DNA of 64,000 bases from Pseudoneurospora amorphoporcata (GCA_033297205.1 MU859134.1:86203-150202); one strand, 5' to 3'. Counted from the first letter of the stretch, positions 12,006 to 21,860 are shown. Numbers and translations are program-made. Notes: generated by a model from the sequence alone, not told the origin.

Positions 12006-13797
12006 ATGGCGGAACCACAGTCCAAGGTAGACCTCTATGCGCCCTTCGAGCGCGACACCATCCTCGAGGTGCGCGCGAGCAAGATGAAGAAAATGAGGGG
12101 TCTCGACGTCATGAGCGGAATCGACAAGACCATCATCGACGGTCCCGTATACGTCAGCCGCACCGGTTTGGAAGGCGATGAGAGCGATCCTACCTTCCAC
12201 GGCGGCATCGACAAAGCCGTTCACGGCTGTAAGTCAAGCCTCCAACTCACCCACAAAAAAAACTGACACCATACTAACCATCAAAACAGATTGTTCCTCC
12301 CACTACCCAACCTGGGCATCCGAGTACCCTTCCGCCGCCTCCGCCTTCGTCCCCGGCGGTTTCGGCGAAAACCTCGTCACAGCGCACATGAACGAGCGCA
12401 ACGTCTGCATCGGCGACACCATGCTCGTCGGCAGCCCATCCATCCTAACCACCAACCCCGACTCCTGCCTCCTCCTCCAGGTCTCCCTCCCGCGCCAGCC
12501 CTGCTTCAAACTCAACCACCGCTTCCAGCTCAAGAAATTCGCGCCCTTGACATGGAAGCACTCCCGAACAGGCTGGTACTACCGCGTCCTGCGTCCCGGT
12601 CTCGTCCAAGCAGGCGACGAAATCCGTCTCCTTTCCCGCCCGCATCCACAATGGTCCATCGAGCGCATCCAGGAGTATCTCCACCGCAACCAGGACGACG
12701 AAGCCATGAACGCCGAGCTGTCGCAAATCGAAGAACTGGGAGCAGAAAGTAGAGACGCGTTCAAAGCCCGCGTTGCCCGCTCGGCAGCTCGAAAAAAGAG
12801 AGCCGAGAAAGCAGCTCGATGGCGAGAGTTTCGCGTCGTCGAACGACGGCAGGAAACACCCCGGATCGTGTCTTTCGTTCTCGAAGCCATCGACCCCATC
12901 GTCCCTCCTCCAGGCGACGAAAAGTCCATCCTCCTGAAACCGGGGGCGCACGCCCGCGTTAAGCTCGGTAACGGGTTAGTCCGCGCGTACTCCATCGTCA
13001 GCCCCCACGATGATTGTTCAGTGAATCGCTTCCAGCTGGGCATAGCGCTCGAGCCTAACTCCCGCGGCGGCTCCGCCTTTTTCCACTCGCACGTCTTCGA
13101 GGGCCATTTACTCCAAGTGTCGGCGAACTTCACCAACGCTGTTCCGAACGGGGCCAGCGCAGGCGGGATTTCTCACTATATCTACGTCGCGGGCGGGGTG
13201 GGTATCACTGCTTTTCTGTCAAGTCTGGAACACTTCCAGAGCATCCACGTCAGTTGCGAGTTGCATTATGCCGTCCGCTCCTCTGACGATCTCCCCTTCC
13301 GCGAAAGGCTGGAGAACTTAAACAAGGGGACGTGTGCGGTCAAGATCTACGATAAGACCAAGGGGGAGAGGCTGAATATCGAAGGGATTGTGAAGGACAT
13401 ACCGTGGAACACACTGATTTACTTCTGCGGTCCCCGCTCGCTGATGCTCGACGCCGCGGAGCAAGTCAAAAAGTACAGGATTCCAGAGGGGGAGGTGCAC
13501 TTTGAGGCTTTCGAGGCGGATATCAGTGGGGATCCGTTTGAGGTTGTTGTGGCGAACAGAGACAACAAGACGGTGCAGGTCGGAGGGGAGGAGACATTGC
13601 TGGAGGTTCTGCAAAAGGAGTTTGGAGATGAGGAGGTGGAAGGTAGTTGTTGCGTGGGGAATTGCGGGACTTGTAAGGTTAACTTGAGGGGTGGGAGGGT
13701 GGAGCATAGGGGGACGGCGTTATCGGCAGAGGAGAAGGAGGGGGCAATGTTGGCTTGTGTTAGTAGGGGGATTGGGAGGATCGTTATTGAGATTTGA
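12006..13797 (+). CDS. MOSC domain / FAD-NAD reductase / [2Fe-2S] ferredoxin fusion oxidoreductase
   Basis: Two exons, 12006-12228 and 12290-13797, with a 61-bp intron (GTAAGT, branch ATACTAACC, acceptor AACAG), 576 residues. The MOSC domain spans about 20-185: HGGIDKAVHGY (65-75), GGFGENL (97-103) and the likely molybdenum-ligand Cys146 in LPRQPCFKL. Helical linker about 185-260. A ferredoxin-reductase-type flavin/NAD module follows (about 265-480) with RAYSIVSP and VAGGVGITAFLSS. The C-terminal ferredoxin domain has a C-x4-C-x2-C ... C set at Cys528, 533, 536 and 564. The order matches a YiiM-like MOSC protein fused to a phthalate-dioxygenase-reductase-like electron chain, so NAD(P)H electrons could pass flavin and cluster to the Mo site in one chain. 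No targeting signal is evident, so probably cytosolic. The likely substrate class is N-hydroxylated compounds (inference from the family). Confidence 0.88.
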
Positions 13798-14469
13798 AGA
13801 AGGGATGAGGGGAAGCGTGACGTGACGAGTGGACAGGGAGAGGATCCTGTTCTTTTTTCATTCAGCAAGCGTTATAGAAGATCAGATTAAGATACCAAAG
13901 ACCTCATGGCCCATATTCAAGAGCTTGTGACCCTAAATCGGCCATGTCAGTAACATCAGGGGTCATAATATGCACCGAATCACAACGTGCAACACGGTCT
14001 TCAAACGGGTTGGAGACAGTCTTCGGCACACGGCTTTATACATAAACGAATGGCAATGTTGTATTTGCTTGGACTAGCTGCTGGAAGTGTGGACAGTATC
14101 TCCGAAGCATTCGAAATACTCTCATGTTTGACCCTCAACAAGCTTCAAATACCCTTACTGCCGCTTGAAACTATATATGCCATGCAGTATGCTGGCCATC
14201 CCCAGCCAGATGCCCGCCAGAAATGCCACTGCGAAAGAAATAGGTAGAAAGTGGCCCTTCAAATTGGACATCGATCGGATAGATTAACCACTGACTCCAC
14301 ATTCACTTCTTTGTTTCTTGCCCCCAACTACTCCCCGTCCAGACACCCAGGCTTCTTGACCAACTAACCGAGTTCCAAGCACACATATCATGAAAGCTAT
14401 AAAACCGTGCAATGTTAACCGTCCATCATCCCCCGTGTTGACCATCTCAACCACATGGACAGAAGCTGA
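13798..14469. other. convergent 3' intergenic region
   Basis: The 672 bp between the stop codons of the MOSC fusion (+) and the first Gag-like gene (-) hold only the two 3' ends as far as I can see. Confidence 0.5.
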
Positions 14470-16086
14470 TTACCAATGGCGCGGGTCCGAAGGTCCAAAC
14501 GGACGTTTCTTAATTCTCAATCTGGGCTTTCCATCCGGGCCTAGCTGGGCCGCACGCAAATAACAAGCAAAAGTCTCAGGACCGAAAGGATCGAAATCTT
14601 CTTTGGGGGGTTCAGGAGGCTGCTGCACAGAAGTAGCAGCTTGGGACGGGCTGACGAGGCTATTCTGGTAACTCTGGCCATGATGGTTTTCGGTGTTGGT
14701 CCATGAATTGACTTCGGTGTTGGTCCAAGAGTTACCCAACAGCCAATCATGGATTTGCTTCTGGCGGTTTATGTGACCCGGGACGGCGTTAAAGGGATTG
14801 ACGAAATGGGGACCTTTCTGAGGATTGCCGTTACTAGTAGGACCAAAACCACCAGGCTGCTGAGGAGTGCCGTCGGTCTGGTGGCTGGTGTTAGTAGCAG
14901 AACCGGAAGGCTGGGCGTTGGAAGACTTGGTGACGCCTGTGTTGGTATCTCGAGCAGCAGTTGAAGTTACAGCCTTCTTCACGCTCAACCGGCTACTGTT
15001 GGAAGTAGGCGACGGGATGGTGATGTTAGTGTTGGGACCCTTGCTGCCACCGTTAACCTCGCTCTGGGGCGTGATGTTGCTGACATCAGTATTGGTGGGT
15101 GAGTCGTCATTGTTGAGGGTTTCGTTGGTGGTCATACTCTGACTGCCGACCTGGGTAGTGTCATGTAAAACACCGTTGGGAGTGGTGGTCAGGTCAGAGG
15201 GCTTGATGGTCTTCAAATCATCGTCGGCTGCGGTCGAGATCCAGGCGTTCGGGGTATCAGAACGGGGAGCGTTGCAGTTGGAAGCCTCATTGTAGGTTTG
15301 GTTCTGAGTCGACTCGGCCTGGGTGCCATTTTCCTGGTGAGCCTTCGTATAGGTAGCCTGCGTGCTCTTCTCCTCAGTCGCATTCATGAGGGTGGCCTGG
15401 GTGCCCTTTTCCTGAGTAGGCTTGTTGCAGACAATGATGGAAGTAGCGCTCATAGCTTCCTGCTCAGCTGCCGCCTTTGCGATCAACGGAACAATATCCT
15501 TCTCGATCAGAGACCCAGTGGTCTTGCCGTGAAGCACCATCTTTGTCCAGGCATCGTCGTAGGAACTAATACCTTTCAGTAGCAACATAGCCATGAGCTC
15601 GTCTGAAACATCGAAAGCCGCACGCTTGAGACGACGGCGGAGCCAAAGAGCTCTGTCCAAGAAGGCGTGAAGGTTGGGGAACTGGGAGTGATGGATGTCG
15701 GTGAGCTCCTTGACAAGTCGGAATTTGTGCTCAGCGGAGATCTTGCTGTCCCACTTGAGCACAGCGTGGTAGAGGCTGCGCGGATCCAAGGAATGCATCC
15801 CGTAGTAACCGAGGGCTTGGACCTTGGTGAGAATGGGCTGAATGCTGTTTGAGAGAATGGTGTAGGCAAGGACCTTCTTCCTATTGAAGCGTTTGTGATC
15901 ATCTCTCGGGGCGGTGCTGGCAGGAGCCTGCTCGTCGCCGGTGATGATATCGTTGACATCAAAGTAGCTCATCTGAAGGAGGAGAGCATCATGCCAAACA
16001 TCGAAATTCTCCTCGCCGCTCAGGGAAGGGATTATGGGAAGCTGAGGGAATGCAGGAAAGTCGGCGTTGGGGTTTCTGGACGCCAT
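14470..16086 (-). CDS. Gag-like protein A (Copia/UBN2-type), array member
   Basis: 538 residues from the ATG at 16086 (context caaaATGG), unspliced. The frame is open further upstream but that part reads like a leader. Core features of a Copia-type Gag: GEENFDVW at 24-31 (usual G-x-x-[NY]-[FY]-x-x-W) and the helix block DIHHSQFPNLHAF...LWLRRRLKRA at 130-156, followed by VSDELMAMLLLKGI. Residues from about 230 on are low complexity, Asn/Thr/Ser/Gln-rich, with a repeated E-[KN]-[GS]-T-Q-A unit and a doubled NSWTNTE near 485-500. There is no CCHC zinc knuckle, protease, integrase or reverse transcriptase, and no LTR beside it. Together with the copies at 18.6 and 20.5 kb this points to a domesticated Gag, but a degenerate element fragment is possible. 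Confidence 0.75.
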   Translation of the reverse strand: MASRNPNADFPAFPQLPIIPSLSGEENFDVWHDALLLQMSYFDVNDIITGDEQAPASTAPRDDHKRFNRKKVLAYTILSNSIQPILTKVQALGYYGMHSLDPRSLYHAVLKWDSKISAEHKFRLVKELTDIHHSQFPNLHAFLDRALWLRRRLKRAAFDVSDELMAMLLLKGISSYDDAWTKMVLHGKTTGSLIEKDIVPLIAKAAAEQEAMSATSIIVCNKPTQEKGTQATLMNATEEKSTQATYTKAHQENGTQAESTQNQTYNEASNCNAPRSDTPNAWISTAADDDLKTIKPSDLTTTPNGVLHDTTQVGSQSMTTNETLNNDDSPTNTDVSNITPQSEVNGGSKGPNTNITIPSPTSNSSRLSVKKAVTSTAARDTNTGVTKSSNAQPSGSATNTSHQTDGTPQQPGGFGPTSNGNPQKGPHFVNPFNAVPGHINRQKQIHDWLLGNSWTNTEVNSWTNTENHHGQSYQNSLVSPSQAATSVQQPPEPPKEDFDPFGPETFACYLRAAQLGPDGKPRLRIKKRPFGPSDPRHW

Positions 16087-17689
16087 TTTGGTGAGTGAGC
16101 CAAGTGGGTGATGACGGAATGTGTGTTGAGAAATATCTGATGGTGAGGTGGAAGGTGAGGATGACTTGGAATGGGGCAAATGTGTGGTAGACGAGTAGAA
16201 CTGCCTGTGGGCGTAGTTGTCAGATTGATGGAAGGGTCGTTCAACGATCTTGGCAGACGTGGGACACAACGAAGCCCAGGAGATGGTTGATGTTGGTGTT
16301 GTTGTTGTTGGGGCAAAGATTCCTGGAAAAGATTCGAGACTTGAAGGCAAGAAGTTATGCGCGAGGGTTTTAAGGAAGGAAGGAAGGAGGTTGGCCTGGG
16401 GCAGAACTGGCGCGAAGGTGGGGGGAGTCTGTTGACATGCCTCCATAATAGGAGGAAATGGATCACGCACTGTGATTCATTTTCATCTGAAGTCGAAGAC
16501 CGATGGTCTCCATTGACCTACACACTAGTAGTGGTGTTTGTAACTGACTGGGAAGGAAGGAGCGTTTCGTCTTGTCGTGACTACCTTGCAACTCTCGCAG
16601 ATCGGCGGATTGAGTTCGGACGATTGCACCAGGTGACATCAACAGTGTAAAATACATCTAGGCAAATACGCACGCAGACAGCGTGGAATAAACACCTCAA
16701 GAAATCTGACCTGTCATCATGAATGGGTAGTTCACCTTGCCAGTATAAGGGTAAGGGAAAATGAGGATCAATGGGCTTCTACAGCTGTGTTTTTATCACA
16801 GGGTGGGTAGACGTAGTTTTTCAGGGGTATGCAGTCGAAGGAATGAAAACCGATAGGGGGACCAGATGTATCGTTTGCAAATTTTTCATCGCCAGCAGCT
16901 CGACCGAGAGGTCTTCGGCGCCGAAACGAGCCCCTATACTCCGAAAACCGAGCCTAACTTTTCATCCCAACTCTCCATCCATGTCCCCAATTCTTCCTAT
17001 TTTTCCATGCCAATAGTACCTCCCTTTGTCCTTTACCTCCGGAGGGCAGCCCTCGAGGTAAAAGTGCAATACCAACAAGCGCGAAACTATCCAAGTGAAG
17101 CGATGATAAAGTTGTACCAACAGGAGGGGATGGACTTCACAAGCGAAGTGTTGATAAAGTCATATCATGGAAGGGGGGCGTTCACAAGTCAAGTACGAAC
17201 CCTTAGGACTGATAAAGTCTCATGATCCCAAGTGGGCGGGTGTGGGTGGGTGAGGATCTAGAAAAAGACCAAGTGGTAATGAACAACTGTCATACCTGGC
17301 ATACTCACGGACGAGGATGACACAAGTGATGAAAGATGTATCATCTGTGGTGGAGTGCGGTGTGTGGAAACTTCAGATTAAGTTTGAGAAGAGAGGGAAA
17401 AACAAGCTCACGTCGCCTGGCACGACCACACAGGTGACAGAGGATCTTTCTTTGGAGTGTGTGTTTTGACCAGAGGTCTTTGTGTACGTCGCAAGATGAA
17501 TAGAGTAACCTTATGACCTGGCATGAATGAACGAGTGAACTTTTGAAAAAGAATGGTCCATCACCTGGCAAGAATGCACACCTGAGTGATGAGTGATGAT
17601 CACCGAGGTGAAACTCGTAGATGAAAATGGGCGAGAAAGCATGATCAGTTTATGACCATGGTGCTTCCTCAAGCCCTTGGTGCTTTTAT
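16087..17689. other. spacer between Gag-like A and the broken copy D
   Basis: Includes the leader and promoter of gene A. The sequence has no supported open frame. It contains three degenerate copies of a ~50-bp unit (separate entry) and recurring ACCTGGCA motifs at about 17295, 17516 and 17564. Confidence 0.5.
17085..17223. repeat. three degenerate tandem units with GATAAAGT
   Basis: A unit resembling TTCACAAG-[CT]-[GC]AAGT followed by TGATAAAGT occurs three times, with GATAAAGT at about 17104, 17152 and 17211. Spacing is 48-59 bp. GATA is also the core bound by fungal GATA factors, but nothing else points to that use. Confidence 0.5.
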
Positions 17690-18480
17690 TGACGGGCAGA
17701 GCACCTTTCACAGACGCCGTTATGACCAGAATACCGGTCTTTGGCAATGCGGCGCGTGGGATTGTCATCCTGTTGATTTCTGAACCCGACCGCAAGTTCG
17801 CGGAGTTGCTTTTCGGTGATATTTTTGCCGAGCCACGCATCCTTATGGTGAATCTTGATCTGGGATTCAAGTTCGCGGAGTTCATTTTCGGCGCGTGCTT
17901 CGTGGCGCTCTCTTTATTCTAGCTTGTCCATGGCGTATTTGTAGCCAATCTCGGCATCGAGTTGACTTTGGGTGGTGATTTTTCCATCATCGATATCCCT
18001 ATACAGACGTCCGGCCCAGTCCCAATCGTATATTTCTAAGCCTCTAAGGAGAACAAACATGTAGATGCTTTTCCGGAAGAGGGATGCCCAGCCGCTCAAA
18101 ACGCGAACGAAGCCAGAAACCTCTGTCATGGTAGGCGTTGAGGTCCGACTTATGTTGACAGTGGCACATGTTCCAGAACTCTCGGATGAGACGGGACACA
18201 TAATTGTACGGGTGGTGGGAACCCTAGCGATGGATGGCATTCCATAGGATTTGGCGCGATCGTTGACGTTAAGTTTCCAAAGCCCACTGGACGTAAGTTG
18301 CGGCAAGATGTAGGCTTGACGCTGTCGTAAATGATGGGGAAGGCGCATTTCCTTCTTTCCGCAACGCGCTTTCGGTTCAATCTGGCTATGCAACGCACAG
18401 GTGAGCCAAATTCTTTCGGTCGGCTGTCACGGTTTCAGGTATGGCTGTGCGCTGCGTTTGGACATTGAGGGAGGTGAATA
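17690..18480 (-). pseudogene. broken Gag-like copy D
   Basis: Reading the minus strand across frames recovers a Gag-like protein in pieces. One frame gives VAERRKCAFPIIYDS (compare EERRLCAFQIIFKSS in gene B). After a frameshift another gives ILWNAIHR, a stop codon, then LIREFWNMCHC...HDRGFWLRSRFERLGIPLPEK (compare the LRRRLERASVPIAHE region in B), then another stop. A third frame then gives a charged, coiled-coil-like tail (ITTQSQLDAEIGYKYAMDKLE, stop, RERHEARAENELRELES...). At least three in-frame stops and two frameshifts make it a pseudogene. Its position between A and B and the same orientation show it is a fourth array member. The ends are approximate. Confidence 0.7.
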
Positions 18481-18630
18481 TGAGGCGATTGTTAAATTCC
18501 TTAAAAGATACCTAGAGGTATATCTGGTGACGAAGAACATATGAAGTGCCTGGGGTTCTTTGTGAAAGAATTGCGAACCATGTCACAACGGAGGGAGAGA
18601 TGCTCCCTCTACACCTGGCCAGCGGTCTCT
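18481..18630 (-). other. conserved segment downstream of Gag-like B
   Basis: Past the stop of gene B the minus strand encodes, in the +1 frame, MVRNSFTKNPRHF (from 18581). It matches LVRNAFTNTEAL downstream of gene C, including 11 identical bases TGGTTCGCAAT. It is either a remnant of an older, longer C-terminus or a conserved 3' segment. Confidence 0.45.
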
Positions 18631-19594
18631 TTAATAGAAAGAGACGCGTTGCCTGCCACCACCTCTTCGAGGATGTTTGGGATGACGTCCACGGGCATTA
18701 CGGTGCCTCTTAGGGTGTTGTGGCTTGTTTGACTTTGCCGCTGCTTTACTCTGCCACACGGATACCCAGGACGCCTTAAGCTCGATCTTTTGGCACAAAG
18801 TCGAGTAACTCCAGTCCGAAGACTCTATGTACATGGATGTTACCCAGTTTTCGTCGGGATACCCGCTCAACCCGCTGATGCCATACGTCTTCATCAGCTC
18901 GTGGGCAATCGGCACACTGGCACGCTCGAGGCGCCGGCGAAGCCAATTAGCTCGGCCCGTAAGTTCGTTGAGGTTATTGAACTGAGAGTGATGTATGTTG
19001 CTGAGTTCCCTCACCGACTTGACTTTGCCAAGTGGGCCGAGGTGTTCGCCGAGATCCCAGCGGTGGATCGCATCCCACAGGGCTTGGGGATCGAAGTCAT
19101 CCGGCCATTGGTCGGCGCGATATCCGTAGAGCAAGAGCTTCGAATGAATAGGCTCGCTGCTCTTAAAGATGATTTGAAAAGCGCATAGCCTTCTCTCTTC
19201 GAAAACCCCAAGGTCCAGTATATCCTCGGCAGTGTCACTTGGGGGAGGCGTTTCCGTCCCCTTGACAAAACCCTCAAGACCTTGGATTCTGATAGTGCCT
19301 AGGACCCTACGTTCCCATACATCGAAGTTTTCCTCTCCCTTGAGTTCTGGAAGATACAAGTGGGCATCTGGGTTGCCGCCTGTCCAATGGGGCCATCTTG
19401 GATGACATTTGTCGTTGTCTGGCTCCTGGACTTTTTCATCAAGGACGCTTGAGATAGAGCTGGTAAAAGCGTTAGTCGGATTTTCCGAAGTGAACAGGTT
19501 GAAATCTCAAAGCTATAGGGGAAGAGACACAATCAGGCTGCTGGTATATGCATCTTCACGAGAATATTCACCTCTGTGTAGAAGCAGCAGCCAT
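18631..19594 (-). CDS. Gag-like protein B, array member, spliced
   Basis: Two exons: 19572-19594 (MAAASTQ plus two bases) and 18631-19459. The 112-bp intron has donor GTGAAT, branch CCGACTAACG and acceptor TTTTACCAG. The join restores the only frame leading into the Gag core and gives 283 residues. GEENFDVW lies at 49-56, GLEGF-x-x-GTETPP at 68-80, ALWDAIHRW at 134-142 and the helix block SNIHHSQFNNL...NWLRRRLERA at 161-188. The tail (250-283) is basic and Gly/Arg-rich (RRGGGRQR), suited to RNA binding. Similarity to C is higher than to A (shared GTETPP region). A spliced, intact frame without other retrotransposon domains favours a host gene. Another choice of acceptor (TATAG) would put the exon in the wrong frame. 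Confidence 0.78.
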
Positions 19595-20136
19595 GGTGAC
19601 CAAAGGGGTAGCACAAGGTGCTCGGATGGCTAGATGAAGAGAATGTCCAGTTGTGAAATTATGTCTGGATGGAAAGAGGAAAGGAATTACGGTGCAAGAA
19701 TAAATAGCCAGCCAAGTTGTGTGGAAAATCAGTGCAATGCACACACCCCGCAGGACTACGGAAGTCCGTTGCATTTGCTTTCTCACATATCCTACCAGCT
19801 TATACAAGGCCCCTCGAAGGGGAAAAAGTCAGTCCCATGGTGGCGAGGTTGTGACCATAAAAGCCAGAACACTTGATGTGGCATCTGGACGGCCGGTCGT
19901 GCCCCACGCACGCATCGATGGATCAGTTCGAGACCAGTTGAAGGAATCAGAGTTCAGGTAACAAGATATCTGATTCAGAGAGATATATTGATCGTAGTCC
20001 GTCGGAAGGGCGACTGAAACGCCGATAAGTTGCCGGTGAGGCACACTCTTGACAATTGCAGGTGTGCGGCGGTACCTAGACAAATGGCGAGATGGCTGGT
20101 TGAAGAGTTGAAGTTGACTACAGGCGCGAACGAACG
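19595..20136. other. upstream region of Gag-like B
   Basis: Probable promoter and leader of gene B. No open frame is supported. Confidence 0.45.
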
Positions 20137-20240
20137 GTATCTGTATGTTACCACCGACTTTAACCAATCAGCGTTCGTACTGACATTACTTGTCTGAAAA
20201 GTGGGTCACAAACAACGTGGATAAAGCCTCGGTGTTAGTG
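20137..20240. repeat. array spacer block 1 (paralogous to 21747-21860)
   Basis: About 85-100 bp align with 21747-21860 at an estimated 65-75 percent identity, including GGTA-[CT]-CTGTA, AACCAATCA and GAAGTGGG/AAAGTGGG. It lies about 540 bp upstream of the gene B ATG, as block 2 lies about 460 bp upstream of gene C, so gene and upstream region were probably duplicated together. It contains a CCAAT box in plus orientation. Confidence 0.65.
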
Positions 20241-20650
20241 AAGGCATTGCGAACCAGTTTAACATACTCGTCAGTATTGGCGATGATGGAATTCGGGGGA
20301 TTGTGTTGATTGCAGAATATCGTATTTACCTGGGCCTGGCTCGCCTTTTCCTCTTCAACCAGATATGTAAGCGACCAAGGAACCAATTTCCCTATCAGTC
20401 AAGTTCCCATCGTCTCATCTGTACGTTGACGCTTTCCGCCACACCATTTCCGAAGCTCAGACCTGCCCCCATACTCCTTCCAACGCTTCTTGTCCGTGGT
20501 GAGGGCTCGCGAGGACACGCAACCTAGAGAGATGTCTTCAACGGCGACGACCGCGTTGCCTTGAACCACCACGATGTCCGGAAGACTGCCCATTTGCATT
20601 ACGGCGCCTGGTTGTTTCTTGTTGCTCTCGTTGGTGTCTGTTTGCCTCAT
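20186..20650 (-). other. +1-frame reading stretch overlapping and following Gag-like C
   Basis: From 20650 the +1 frame relative to gene C stays open for 83 codons, past the gene C stop, to a TGA at 20399-20401. It then stays open in the same frame to 20186, ending ...LVRNAFTNTEALSTLF. The +1 frame of gene B shows a related pattern (G-x-V-M, then P-[ND]-I, then V-x-G-N-A) before a stop, then the matching VRNSFT. It could be an ancestral C-terminal part lost by frameshift, a spliced exon, or mere DNA-level similarity. Confidence 0.35.
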
Positions 20651-21284
20651 CTTGGATGGCGAATCTGTTCTTTCTAATCTCCAAGATCATGTTGTCGGAG
20701 TCCCATTCGTCGTACCGCACGATGAAAAGCCATTCCAAAATTTTGCTGGGATGGTGTGCGAACAAACATCCATACATGCATGTCTTCATCTCATCCGATA
20801 CTGGCATGCCGAGGCGCCCAAGACGGCGTTGAAGAAATTCAGCTCTAGCCAGGAATGCATCGATGTCATCGAATTGACGATAGTCGATGGTGGTGAGCTC
20901 CCTAAGAAAGTCTAGTTTTTGGGCTGGGCTGATATTGGTATACCAGCGTTGCAGCTCATCCCATAGGACTTTGGCATCGTAGTCATCCAGTCGATTGTAT
21001 GGGCCGCACCCGCGGATGTGAATATCCTTCCTGGCTGTAAAAGATTGGACGCTCTCATAGAGGAGGTTCCAGGCGCGCCATTTCCTGTCCCTGAAACTCG
21101 CGAGCTTTTCCATATCTTCGGGCGTGTTGCCAAGGGGAGGTGTCTCCGTGCCCCTAAGGAAGCCCTCAAGGCCAAGCATCTCGAAGACATGTATGACATA
21201 ACATTCCCAAAGACCAAAGTTCTCTTCTCCTCGAAGCACCATGATTTTGGGGGTGTTATCTTCGTCCGACGAGGAATCATACAT
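20538..21284 (-). CDS. Gag-like protein C, array member
   Basis: 248 residues, unspliced, from the ATG at 21284. The frame continues upstream about 21 codons but without an ATG, so MYDSSSDEDN is taken as the N-terminus. GEENFGLW lies at 19-26, GLEGFLRGTETPP at 38-50, VLWDELQRW at 106-114 and the helix block TTIDYRQFDDI...EFLQRRLGRLGMPVSDEM at 131-166. From about 210 the protein is Gln/Arg-rich and ends with an Arg/Gly tail (HRGGSRQRGRRR) like gene B. No zinc knuckle or enzymatic retroelement domain. The family is the Copia-type Gag (UBN2/Retrotran_gag). A capsid or RNA-binding role is inferred. A 5' leader intron is possible because an ATTCTAAC branch-like motif and AG lie just upstream. Confidence 0.77.
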   Translation of the reverse strand: MYDSSSDEDNTPKIMVLRGEENFGLWECYVIHVFEMLGLEGFLRGTETPPLGNTPEDMEKLASFRDRKWRAWNLLYESVQSFTARKDIHIRGCGPYNRLDDYDAKVLWDELQRWYTNISPAQKLDFLRELTTIDYRQFDDIDAFLARAEFLQRRLGRLGMPVSDEMKTCMYGCLFAHHPSKILEWLFIVRYDEWDSDNMILEIRKNRFAIQDEANRHQREQQETTRRRNANGQSSGHRGGSRQRGRRR

Positions 21285-21746
21285 CGTGACCGACTTGTCA
21301 GGGCTATCCGTCTGTATTTGTGTGTCTGGGACTGTCTGTGGTATCAACTCAGTTAACCAGTTTGTTAGAATCGGAAAGATTCAAGCGAGGGGCGAAATGT
21401 TGTGATGGAGAAGCGAAAGATTGAGAGAAATCTGGGACAGAATAGGCGTACGTGAATATAGGAAGTTGTCACCTTCGGTACGAACCGTGATAACCAAGGC
21501 GTGGAAAAGGACAAGCTTGAAATTTATGCGAGAGGGACAGCGAGATATTGGTATCGTCCAGAGTCTAGAGGTTGTTTAGGAGCACGCACTACGTAACTCT
21601 CCAACACATCGTTTGCTGAGCAGCCTGTACTTCGAATTTCGCGAGCTTTGTGACAACAAAGTCAATGTATCCCAAAACCGTTGTGCGAAGTTGGCTTTTT
21701 ATGCGAGTGTGAACTTTGTAACTGCAGGGTGCGCACAGGCACAAAA

Positions 21747-21860
21747 GGTACCTGTACGCTACGATACCCCTTTGAACCAATCATCGTCCGAAATGACTTT
21801 ACAAGGCTGAGAAGTGGGGCGCAAAAGTTTCCTGGAAGACGGCGGCGGAATGCAGAGCAA
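21747..21860. repeat. array spacer block 2, within the RRP7 upstream region
   Basis: Paralogous to 20137-20240. On the minus strand it includes a degenerate match to the 3' segment that follows gene C, which suggests a further, now lost, array copy once lay here. It ends about 100 bp before the RRP7 ATG and its AACCAATCAT is a CCAAT box in the right range for RRP7. Confidence 0.6.
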
